This document shows, one piece after another, positions 1 to 10,108 of a stretch of 20,055 bases of DNA. The stretch comes from Rhizophagus sp. LPA8_4_AMF. Its lineage: Eukaryota; Glomeromycota; Glomeromycetes; Glomerales; Glomeraceae. Positions within the stretch are counted from its first letter, which is position 1. Each line of letters begins with the position of its first letter. The stretch lies in assembly GCA_021464525.1 (NCBI GenBank), contig JADRCO010001352.1:1-20055 (forward strand), read 5' to 3'. The notes under the pieces are model-generated. The model worked only from the letters and a program-made list of their open reading frames with translations, was not told the origin of the DNA and searched no databases. The position numbers and the translations under genes were made by a program.

Positions 1-91
1 TATTTGGATTTTTGATTACTCAGTATTGAGCAATTAATCCACAATTACCCAAAATAAATTTATTATTTAAATATACATGCAATACAAAACT

Positions 92-110
92 TGGGGGACG
101 AAGTCCCCCA
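92..110. repeat. GC-rich hairpin TGGGGGAC-GAA-GTCCCCCA
   Basis: Perfect 8-bp stem with a 3-base loop, in otherwise AT-rich sequence. I recall similar GGGGGACGAAGTCCCCC motifs as dispersed repeats in this type of genome, but that is memory, not a search. Confidence 0.5.
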
Positions 111-546
111 CATACTGCATATTCTAGTTTAAAAAAAAAAATTGATATTATAAAAAAAAATGAAAATACGAAAAATGAAAAATATTCTGCAAATATTTTT
201 ATAATCTTAATCAATATTTGTTTTTTTTCATACAACTAGTCATTATAGTAAATGATACTAGAATCGATAAAATATTCATTCAAATCACACTAAAATGGTC
301 TTCGTACTAAAATAAATTTTGTAAAATGCAAAAAAAAATCGATTTTGGAAAATGTTTACATGTGATGTTGTGATTGCTAATTTTTGGTTTATTTGAAGCA
401 CCATAATTCCAAAATCATTAATCATTGGTAGAAAATTTTTTTTTAAATAAATAAAAATTGAGTTGTCTTTTCAAGCATTTTCTATCATAGTAATACAGAT
501 AAACGGATTAAAGCGGATACGATAGGCGGATGATGGAAATCCGTGG

Positions 547-563
547 ATATATATATATATATA
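547..563. repeat. (AT)n microsatellite
   Basis: About eight AT units. Similar tracts occur at 12755-12771 and 13309-13327, in the kinase intron near 4530, and in the BTB gene intron near 19291-19306. Confidence 0.8.
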
Positions 564-1583
564 GTGTGTATATATTCTTCTACCAAGATTTGATAACCAC
601 ATCTTTGGATTTGCTACCTTCAGCAGCATATACTTTTAAATAGAATGACAAAACGATTTCGAAATTGGTAATAATAAGCACTTATTTACAAGTTTTCTTT
701 AATGCTTTGTAGTATATGATGCAAGTGAATTATATTAGTGATAATAATAATAAATTCATAAAAAATATTTTTTCAATGGCTAAAATATTTAAAAGATTTT
801 GGAGATGAAAATCATCATCATCACCACAAGTAGTGGCCAGAGCTGGTAAAAAAGGGGAGAATGTGAAGGAGTTGTGAAGACAATAAATATCCAACTACTT
901 CGAAAATGAAAATTATACTATAATTGATCAAAAGAAAAAAAATCTGCAACATTTATTACACAGGTTATCAGAATTGAATTATGAAGGTATTAAACTAATA
1001 GTTTATCAAATAATTTTAATTTCTTGCGTACAACATTTCAGCTGTTGGCTTCTTTTGGCATTTTACTATATGTTAATAAGCAAAATGTTGCAGCAAAAGA
1101 ACAATGGGCTTGATATTACGGATATCTTTAGAAAAATTTATTATTTTTTTAGTTATTTATTTATTAGATATTTAGATTGAACATTTTAATGAAAGGAATT
1201 TTACGTTTTGTAATGTATATAATAATTAGTTTAATTACGCAATTGATTAAAAAAATTTTTAATTGCAGCAATTGTATTAGACTTTGATAGACTATTAAGT
1301 AGCTTAAGGTTGGATTTTAACAGAATTCATTCATTTGTTTTAATTTACAATAGATAAACAGATTTGATGTTACGACAGTAATTTGCACTATAGTCATTCA
1401 ATTAATTATGATCATTATTTCTCAGGAAACTTTGATAAAATCGTAAAATTTACTGGAATCAGTATATTGTTTCGTAAGGTTTACAGAATATAAAAAAATC
1501 ATTTCTATCACCTATTTCTCAATCTTAATTTAAATGCATAAATCATTCATACAAATAATCAAATTAGGATATATATTGGAGAT

Positions 1584-1589
1584 TTTATT
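1584..1589 (-). terminator. Candidate polyadenylation signal of the kinase gene
   Basis: AATAAA on the minus strand about 100 nt downstream of the stop codon at 1688. AT-rich context makes this weak evidence. Confidence 0.25.
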
Positions 1590-1687
1590 TGATAAAACTT
1601 ATTATTAATGTTAAAATAAAAAGAGAAATACATTTCAGCAGATAAAAAAAAAAATTTCTAAGTTATATAAGTATTTGAAATCAAAAT

Positions 1688-4377
1688 TTAATCTACGTCA
1701 TCAACTTTAATACGTTTTCCTTTTTTTAAATAAAATGTATAAGTTTTTAAAAAAGTGATATAATAATTATGTAATATATAATTATATGTAGATTTACCAT
1801 CATTTTGAGTTTGAATATTCGATTCTTCAATATTATGCTTTGTTGAGGTCGGAATCGATGTACCTTGTTGAGTATCTCTAGTAAAATCATTATTCGCCAA
1901 AGATGATCTAGGAAAAAGAATAAATGAATGTATAATGATGATTAATGAATATTTACTGTTTTAGATTATATAATTTGAAATTAATGTCATTACGATTGAA
2001 AAATATTTTCATTAAATTCCAGTTCTGCTGAATTATAATCTATTAATGAATAAATCTGTTAGAAAATATATAAAAATATAATTAACCGTGAATAACTAAA
2101 AGGTTACCATTATTTTGTGATTCAATATCAAATTCCAGTTTCCTACTAACATAATCTAATGAATAAGATTATTAGAAATATTAAAGTTGATTTTATTTAT
2201 AATAATAATTAATTAACTGTGTATAACTGAAAGGTTACTAATACCTTTTGATCCAACATCAATATCAAATTCCAGTTTCCTACTAATATAATCTAATGAA
2301 TAAGATTATTAGAAATATTAAAGTTAATTTTATTTATAATATTAATATTTAATAATCTTGATATTAATATACATACCTATAGTACTTATTATTGAAGAAC
2401 ACTTAGAAATAAAAGCACTAAATGGTCTACTAGTATAAATAGCTCCTGAATGTCGTTTTTCAGCAAATTCAGGGCCAAGTTTCTTTGCTTCTATTAATTC
2501 TAATCGTTTCTCTTCCGCTTGCCTAAATTGTTCTGCAAATTCAGTTGTATACCCGTAATTATACCAACTAACAAGTTCTAAAATTTCAAAAATAATGGGC
2601 CTTCTTTTGGGATCAGAATCCCAGCATCTTTTCATTAAATTAGCAAAAAATAACAAAGTGTCTTCTGTAATCTCAGGTCGTTCTCCGTTAATAATTTTAT
2701 AAATGAGTTTATGATCATGTTTGACATTAGCAAAAGGTTTACAACCTGAAGTAAGCTCCCACATAATCATACCCATACTATATATATCTGACTCTTTTGA
2801 GAAATCAGAACCTATAAATATTTCTGGTGCAATATAGGGTATTACTCCATATATTTCATTATTTGATAAAGTACTGTTTGCAGGTCGTGATAATCCAAAG
2901 TCACAAATTTTCCATAAATTTCCAGAATCACTATACTTTAATAATATATTTCCACTATGAAAATCTCGATGTACAAAATTTTCTTTATGAATAGTATGAA
3001 GTCTAAATATTTTTAAAAGAGGTAAATAGATTTTAATAGAAAAAACAATGATTAAATAAAGATTAATATTTGCTAAATTTATATACCCTTCTGAAATGTT
3101 TTGCAATATCTTTAATTTATCTATCCACGTAATATTTGCAAAATTGTTTCGCAAATAGTTATGCAAATCTCCACCGTCCGCATATTCCATTACAATAATA
3201 TAGTCTTTTAATTCGGGATCTTGACTAATGCCAAAGTATTCAATAATAGTATCAAATCCATTATAACACTGACCATATGATTTTAACTAAATTACAAAAA
3301 TGCATATTAATTGTCTTAAACAATTATAATCAGAAAAATAAGATAGAAATCATTACCTCATTTAAAAAGTATTCACTCATATTTTGTGAATTTTCAAACC
3401 GTTTCAAAGCAATAGTTCCATATTCAACAATATTTGCTTTATAAATAATGCCATAACCACCTTTTGTCTTTTCTTTAACATCTCTAATTTGAGAATAAGG
3501 AAACCATTTTATAATTGGATTATTATCACTAAATTTATCTTTAATAAATTCATGTATTTGTAATGAATTAAGTCTTTTATCATTATTATCTATATATTTA
3601 TCATAACTAGCAATCATATGATAATTATTAGTATCAAGTCCTAGAACATCATCTATATCAGAATTCCCACTAGTGGTATTAGCAATATCGACAGTGATAA
3701 ATACTATTCTTTTGCATTTTTTACACTGAGATTTATCTGTGATTCCAAAAATAATATTTGTTGTCAAACAATATCTACATCCAATATATATTAAGAAACA
3801 TTTTGAACACCATTTTTGATGATTTGATAAAAAATTTAAGTATTTACCACAAGTTATACAGTCATAAGAAACATCCCACCATGGTAAACAAAGAATTGGA
3901 ATAGGTTTCATAGTCAAAGATGAATCTATCCACTCACAAAAAATTAAATAACAATCTGAACAAAATATGCAATTAATATCACTCATTGAACGATAAATTA
4001 TATTCCCACATAATTTACAACTTTCTTCAACTTTCTCTTCAATATATTTAAGAGATGAAAAAGGTGAAACTACTTGTTTAAAATGTAAAACCTGTTGAAA
4101 ATTACTTTTACTTATATGTACATCCATGTATGTATTGATATCAGTTATTTGTTGAATATAGTTATTTAAACAATTTTTGCAGTACTTTTGTTCAAAAAAA
4201 AGTGTTTTGAAATATTCATTCCCACAATTACTACATTCATTCTCTTTATTACTAAAAGGAATAAACGAAATTGATATGGGGCTAGATTTTAATTTCGGTG
4301 TTGGATTTCCATTATTAGTGTTATTTGTATGTGGGATTAAACCAGTAGTATTGGTTGCATTTTTATTTATTGAACAA
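1688..4377 (-). CDS. Cys-rich protein kinase, downstream module with micro-exon tail (exons 6-13)
   Basis: Second kinase module, paralogous to the one upstream. Proposed exons: 4377-3357, 3286-3087, 3002-2377, 2292-2245, 2155-2108, 2039-1994, 1907-1798, 1719-1688. The N-terminal part aligns with the upstream module (shared NPTPKLKSSPI against DPTPKLKSSPI, CxxCGNEY, YCKxC) but has no ATG there. A separate gene could start only at the ATG at 4127, losing the first Cys pairs. Kinase motifs: GGYGIIYKA, IALK (Lys), HRDFHSGN, intact DFG, APE, SDIYSMGMIMWE, RCWDSDPKRRP, so it looks catalytically competent. About 27 residues holding two CxxC pairs are missing relative to the upstream copy. The tail has three short exons with a YxSxxLEF motif, then a Ser/Thr/Gln-rich exon and a final exon ending GKRIKVDDVD-stop, which I recall as a common ending of Rhizophagus kinases. 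If fused to the upstream module the protein is about 1351 residues. Confidence 0.82.
2081..2342 (-). repeat. Tandem duplication of a tail exon plus its intron
   Basis: Two adjacent, nearly identical copies of about 131-137 bp (from 2081 and from 2212) each contain a 48-nt phase 1-1 exon (2155-2108 and 2292-2245) and its flanking intron sequence. The copies differ by a 6-nt insertion in the 2245-2292 copy. There the donor site is also used 6 nt further upstream, so both exons stay exactly 48 nt and in frame. A third, more diverged relative is exon 2039-1994. Confidence 0.75.
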
Positions 4378-4454
4378 CTATGTTACAAATCAGTAATTAA
4401 TTAATTGAGTTAAAAAAAGTAAATTTATAGTATCACAATAATTATTTTAAATAC

Positions 4455-6695
4455 CTTTGAATATCAAAATCAAGTTCTGTTGAAAAATAACCTAAAAAAT
4501 ATCATAAAGCTATTTTTACTAATAATTTATATATATATATATTTTTGATATAATACTTTTACTAAAATACCTTCATTACTTGATATTCTAATTGAATTGA
4601 ACTTATTATCTGAAGTATAAATATTAACTAACATTAATCAAAATGGTCGATAATTGATTTTTCAAAAAATTATACTTACTTGGTTTCGTATTTAATTTAG
4701 TATATTTAGGACTAGAATAGAATTTTTCGGTAAATTCAGAATCAAGTTTCTTAAATTTTAATAATTCTAATCGTCTTTTTTCAGCTTCATTGAATTGCTC
4801 AATATGTTCGTTCCTAAATAGCCAAAAGTAAAAAATTTCATAAATTTCTTTCGCGGAAGGTCTTTTTTTAGGGTTAGAATCCCAACATCTTTTCATTAAA
4901 TTAGAAAAACATTCAGGAGTATCATTCGTAATTTCAGGTCTTTTTCCGTCAATTATATCTAAAATAAGCTCACTTTCAGTTATAAGCTCACTTTCAGTTA
5001 CTTCATTTTCAACATTATCAAAAGGTCTACAACCCGTCGTAAATTCCCACATGATCATACCCATACTATATATATCAGATTCTTTTAAATATTTATCACA
5101 ATTAAGTATTTCTGGCGCAGTATAAGATATTATTCCATATAATTCATTATTTAGCAAAATATCATTTGCATGCCGTGTTAATCCTAAGTCTCCAATTTGC
5201 CAATGTTGATATGAATCAGATTCTGATAAAAATATATTTCCGCTATGAAAATCTCGATGTATAAAATTTTTTTCATGAATAACACGAAGTCTAAAATAAA
5301 GAAACAATAATACGTTAATATTAATAGTAAAATATAATGAATGTATTATATTTAGTTAATAGTAAAATTAAAAATTAATACCCTTCTGAAATTTTCCATA
5401 AAATATTTATTTTTTTATGCCATGCAATATTCATAAAATTTTCTCGTAGATAACTATGCAAATTTTTACCATTTGCATATTCCATTACTAATATATAATC
5501 TTTTGATTTGGGATCTTGCGTAATACCATAGTATTTTATGATAAAATATTTGTCATAACAATGAAAAAGTGATTTTAACTAAAATTATAAGTATATTTTT
5601 ATTAAAATTGGATAATACAATTAATTTTAATAAATAAATAAAATGTATTAGTACCTCATTTAGAATTGTTTTGACATCTTGCGAAAAAAATCTCTTTATA
5701 GCAACGTTTTGATTATTTTCCAACCAAGTTGCTTTGTAAACAATACCAAAACCTCCTCTTGCTATTCTTTTAAAACCTTCAATTTGAGAATATGGAATCC
5801 ATTCCATTATTGGTTGAATGTTATTTACAAGCTCTTTTTCAACAAAGTTATAAAACCATACTTGATTTTTATTATAATAACTTATATAATTAGAAATTGC
5901 GTGATAATTATTAGTGTTAAATCTCGTATAATAAAGAAACTCGTCTATATCATAATTCCCACTGCCAATATTTGGAATATTAAGAACATTAATAGTGAAT
6001 ATTCTTTTACACTTTTTACATTGTGACTTATCAGTAATTCCAAAAATAATATTCGTTGTTAAACAATGCCTACATCCAATATAAGTTGTATAACAATTTA
6101 GACACGATTTTTGACAATCTGATACAGATTTTAGAACTTGTTTACATACTATACATTTATCTTTAGCATCCCACCATGGTAGATAAAGAACTAAAATAAG
6201 TTTTCTAGTAAGAAATGATTCTACCCATCCAGAAGAAATTAGAAAATCAACATAACTGATTTCTGAATGATAAACCGATTCTCCACATAAACATTTATTT
6301 ACAAGTTTTTTTTCAATAGCCTTATTATACTTAGGGAATGATAAAGGAGAGACTATTTGTTTAAAATATATAACCTTAGAGCAATGTCTACACCATTTTT
6401 GAATTTTTTTCGTACAAACAGACGTATTACATTCAATACATCGAGTACGATTAATACATAGAAAAGGTCCGATACGTATATGTACATCCAAGTATGTAGC
6501 ATTATCATCGGTTGTATCCTTAATAAATTTAAATAAGCATTCTTTACAATATTTTTGTTTAAATAAAAGTGTCTTGGAGTATTCATTCCCACAATAATTA
6601 CATTTACTATCTTTATTATTAAAGGGAATAAACAAAATCGGTATTGGACTAGATTTTAATTTTGGTGTTGGATCTTCATTATTTGTATCTTCCAT
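4455..6695 (-). CDS. Cys-rich protein kinase, upstream module of a probable tandem-kinase gene (exons 1-5)
   Basis: Serine/threonine or TKL-type kinase module. Proposed exons, all GT-AG: 6695-5655, 5578-5382, 5290-4680, 4609-4571, 4491-4455 (introns 70-91 nt). The ATG at 6695 follows a TATA-like site 68-77 nt upstream. Residues about 32-240 carry repeated CxxC pairs (C32/C35, C50/C53, C86/C89, C102/C105 and more), which suggests zinc ribbons. The kinase domain has a Gly loop ARGGFGIVYKA (about 312-322), VAIK with Lys334, HRDFHSGN (424-431, Asp426, Asn431), DLG in place of DFG (447-449), APE (471-473), then SDIYSMGMIMWE and RCWDSNPKKRP. Two small tail exons end in STELDFDIQ. Reading on past 4455 without splicing meets a stop within four codons, so it could end there. 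Instead the last exon ends in phase 2 and joins in frame to 4377. Kinase identity is sure; substrate is unknown. Confidence 0.85.
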
Positions 6696-7622
6696 TTTGT
6701 TTTTGTATTATTTGAGAAAGAAAAGTTTCGATACTAATGGGAAAATTAATACAATGTTTGACGCATATATAGTTAGTTTTTATTGAAAAAGAAAATTCTT
6801 TGAATTCTGTAAAATTCTATGTAACATTGAAAGAATTCTTTTGCGGAAAAAAGTTTTTTTTTATTTGTTCTAGATTTCCATGGAAATGTTCTTTGATGTT
6901 CACACAGCATCATTTCGCTAAAATTAGATAAATTTGGATGATCACTATTTTTTTTGCATAAAATTTTGACGAACAATTGTCCCAATTGTCCTAAATGTGG
7001 GTACAGGTCTATGACAAGCTAACCCGATGAAAAAACGTAGGTTAATATTTATATCCATTGTAAGGTTAGTAATAATATAAAAAAATGAACAACGCGTAAA
7101 GATACTGATATTTTACGAATAACGTTACACAAGCATTTGGCACTTTTAATATAAATAAAAAATTTCAAAATACTGTATTATGTAAATGTCACAATTAAAC
7201 ATTTATTTATTTGTATAAAAATTTAGTTGTGTTGTTATTTAAAACGTGACTGCTTATCTTGATTAAACAAGTTTGTATCAAGCCATTTACCAAATTATAG
7301 TTAATACCAAATGATAATCAAATTTATTGATTTACCAATTTTGTCAATATTCCGTCTGTACCATGTGAATTTTTTAACAAGGTATATCTAATTTAATTTC
7401 GATATTTTCGGCAACATTTTTATAATTACTATATTAATATTATTATTAGTTGTGACAATCGGTACACTTAAATTTTCATATAGATATAGATTTATTTATT
7501 AATCGTGCCTTTTTTATGCAGTATAACGGTAGTTGTTCTTTCCATATCTTATTATAAGCACTCATATTATATTATATTATTTCCATAATTAACCTTTTAC
7601 GATACTTATTATAAATAGTAGT
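6696..7622. other. Divergent intergenic region between kinase and GTPase genes
   Basis: The two genes are transcribed away from each other, so both promoters lie here. The kinase side has a TATA-like site. The GTPase side shows only alternating A/T near 7565-7585. A short tandem CAATTGTCC (twice) occurs near 6974-6991. No coding signal. Confidence 0.65.
6763..6772 (-). promoter_or_regulatory. TATA-like element of the kinase gene
   Basis: On the minus strand the sequence CTATATATGC lies 68-77 nt upstream of the ATG at 6695. It sits where a TATA box would be expected, but in DNA this AT-rich a chance match is easy. Confidence 0.3.
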
Positions 7623-8498
7623 ATGGATAGCAAAAATAGAAAAAATATTGTCCTTTGTGGTCGCTCCGGAGATGGAAAATCATCTATTGCTAACATGCTA
7701 ATTCAAGGAGACGTTTATCGAGATAGCGAAAACGATTTCAGAATTGGTAATAGTGCTAAAGCAGTAACAGAATATTTAACAGCCATATCTAATGAAAAAT
7801 ATGTTGTATATGATACAATTGGATTAGGAGATTCAACTGGTAGTGATGAAGCCATCAAAGCGATAAGACAATTTTTTTCTATGGGTAAAATTCCGTTAAA
7901 TTACATGTGTTTTGTTAAAAGAAGTAGGAGTCTTGAAGACGATGTTCGTTTATTCGAAACATATAGAAAGATCTTTGAGGATGGAGAAAAAAACTTCGTC
8001 ATTATCATCACCCATAGTGGACCAGAGTGGGCCAAGAAAGAGGAAAATGTTAAATTAATAAAAGAACAACTTGGTAACTATCCAGTTATATCAGTTGATT
8101 TCCCCTGTAACGAAAATGAAAAATACACGTTGGTTGATCGAAAGCAAAGGGCAGAAAGTCTTGAACATTTATTAAATGAATTATCAAAATTAGAATATAA
8201 TGGAATTGAACCAGAGGTTCTAAGTTCATCTCAAAATATTGAGAACAATATGGCAGAATATTTCAGTTTCGTACCGGTTGTTGGTTCAGTTTATCAACTG
8301 ACTGCATCAGGTTTTTATTATGTGACAGGAAAAGAAAAAACAGCGAGGAAACGTCTTCTCGATGGATCTTTAGGACTTGTTTGTGATGCTGCGGGAATAG
8401 TAACAGGAATAGGTAAGCCTGCAGCGTTTATGTTATTTAAGGACATAAGTTTAAGAGCGGTAAAAGTGGTGGTTATGGGAATAAATAAATTATTTTAG
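7623..8498 (+). CDS. AIG1/GIMAP-like GTPase
   Basis: Single-exon, 291 residues, starting at an ATG after a long AT-rich leader. It is probably a GTP-binding protein of the AIG1 (TRAFAC, GIMAP/Toc-like) family. The P-loop is GRSGDGKSS (residues 13-21), a family-style VT (48-49) fits G2, and YDTIGLGD (63-70) is G3. The next strand, FVIIITHS (125-132), is where G4 should be, but it reads THSG rather than TxxD, so base recognition may be altered. A charged helical part follows the G domain. The C-terminal third (about 210-291) is rich in Gly, Ala and hydrophobic residues (FVPVVGSVYQ, CDAAGIVTGIG) and may insert into or pack against a membrane. The gene stands alone, over 900 bp from the kinase gene and 1.6 kb from the next ORF. 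Family placement is firm; role unknown. Confidence 0.85.
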   Translation: MDSKNRKNIVLCGRSGDGKSSIANMLIQGDVYRDSENDFRIGNSAKAVTEYLTAISNEKYVVYDTIGLGDSTGSDEAIKAIRQFFSMGKIPLNYMCFVKRSRSLEDDVRLFETYRKIFEDGEKNFVIIITHSGPEWAKKEENVKLIKEQLGNYPVISVDFPCNENEKYTLVDRKQRAESLEHLLNELSKLEYNGIEPEVLSSSQNIENNMAEYFSFVPVVGSVYQLTASGFYYVTGKEKTARKRLLDGSLGLVCDAAGIVTGIGKPAAFMLFKDISLRAVKVVVMGINKLF

Positions 8499-10108
8499 TT
8501 TTATTAGTTTTTATTTTTTTTTATTTTGGTTATTAGATCATCAGATTAAGTTATTTTTCTATTAAAGTTTCTTCTCTTTAAATTTTTATTTTAGGAGGGT
8601 TTTTCTTTTTTTATTAGTGAAGTTATGTAAAAAAAATTTTTTTCCTTTTCCTTTAAAAAAATTTGAATAAATACAACAATTAATATTTCGATCATTGATA
8701 GAGGGCATGGTATGTTCTTGATTTCATCGTTTATTACGTGAGATCACATTATGGTTTTTTATCTTGATTAAGTTCGTAATTAAAAACAGTGTCCTACCTA
8801 ACTCATCATCAATTATAATCATCATCACCGTGATTTAGATCAAAATGGACAAAACGTTTGTTGCGTTAGTTAGTAATTTTAGTAGGTGTTTATCGAGAAG
8901 CGTGTAGAATATTAAAAGTATGTGATAATCTTTCATACAAGCTTAAGCTTATAAGCTTAAGGTTCCGATCAAAGTTCAAAAATGGGTGCCTTTCAGTAAA
9001 AAGTATAATTAAAGAGAGTTTACGTAGAGTAAGCCAAATAAACATTGGCTGGCATTACAAATTCCGGCCCTGAAAAAAATGCGTGCAATATACAGTGAAT
9101 TTATATATAACTCCCTTAATGCTTATATATATATATCGTACAATATAATTCTATGATATTAAACTATATTATCAGAATTTTTTTTTCAAAATAAATATCA
9201 AATAAGAATCGCTCAAAAGATCATGCGGATATATCAATAAAAGTAGTAACTATATAACTCATCAATATTAAAAATCTTTGCATATTTTACATAACTAAAT
9301 AATATTTATTTAAATCTATTTATTTTTCGACGCTTTGTTTATACAAAAAATACGGTTAATATAAACAACATTTTTATATTCGTTAAATAATTTTGTTTAA
9401 AGGTAAAAGAAAAAGCTCTAAAATTTAAGAATCGTTATGTATTTCAAACTTTTACAAAATTTGTGATTTTATTCAATTTCCTGATATGAAGAAATACCAA
9501 AAGATATATATATTAACAAATTTAATACTATTATTAATACTTGATTTTTATAATACAATTACTAATTCTGCTTAACTATTCTATTATTCCATGTCAAATA
9601 TTTAATTATCAAGACAATAAACATTTTCTTTCAAACATTCCACATATAGTAAACATATTACGCATGCTGCACCTTCTGCATGTAATTACATAATTTCTGC
9701 AAGTAATCAATTTTAATTGTTGGTTATTTTGAATTATATCATACTGCATATAAAGCGAATAAATTTGGATTATTTGGTTTACTGTTTTAGATAAATTAAA
9801 ATCCTCAATGACGTACAACAAGTGCGGCTTAAAAATATCGACGTATTTAATCCCAAAGTTACTTTCGCCTCATCAATATTAGTTAGTATTATCTGTTTAA
9901 ATAATTACATTAAAAAATATTATCTATATGGGTAAGTTTATTGAATTATTCCATATTAAGCGCCTGCGAGGCGTAAAGATGCATTATGGCTTATTTGGTA
10001 TATTTGTATATACATGTAACACAATTTATATGTCATCTATCTATAAATGTATTGTATAATAAAAATTCTATGAATGTATGGATAAAAAAAAATTCATCCT
10101 ATTAATTC
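8499..10108. other. AT-rich intergenic region
   Basis: It starts with T-rich sequence suited to the GTPase 3' end. It contains the 20-bp palindrome at 8942 and a small CGCC-TGCGA-GGCG hairpin near 9961. No convincing coding frame on either strand. Confidence 0.65.
8942..8961. repeat. Perfect 20-bp palindrome
   Basis: CTTAAGCTTATAAGCTTAAG is identical to its reverse complement with no loop. It lies in spacer 440 bp downstream of the GTPase gene. It may be a binding site, a repeat remnant or chance. Confidence 0.5.

Larger units (their letters stand above)
1..1687. other. AT-rich intergenic region
   Basis: Homopolymers, stops in all frames and the hairpin at 92-110. The last few hundred bases are probably the 3' end of the kinase transcript. 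One weak candidate small spliced ORF (981-1113) is discussed under findings. Nothing else is supportable. Confidence 0.7.

Noticed and set aside
20-235. 71-codon minus-strand frame over the GC-rich hairpin
   Set aside because: Its only non-AT-rich part is the hairpin repeat read as protein; the rest is Phe/Ile/Lys from homopolymers.
4177-4404. Plus-strand open frame opposite the start of the downstream kinase
   Set aside because: The minus strand carries conserved Cys-rich coding sequence; the plus-strand frame is its shadow.
5679-6026. 115-codon plus-strand frame
   Set aside because: Lies antisense to the first kinase exon and shows no recognisable domain.
6353-6592. Second minus-strand frame inside the first kinase exon
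   Set aside because: Overlaps the conserved Cys-rich coding frame and lacks its motifs.
6773-6985. 70-codon minus-strand frame upstream of the kinase
   Set aside because: No motifs, no splice link to the kinase exon, and it occupies the promoter region.
9609-9821. 70-codon minus-strand frame in spacer
   Set aside because: No domain, no splice context, ordinary for chance length here.
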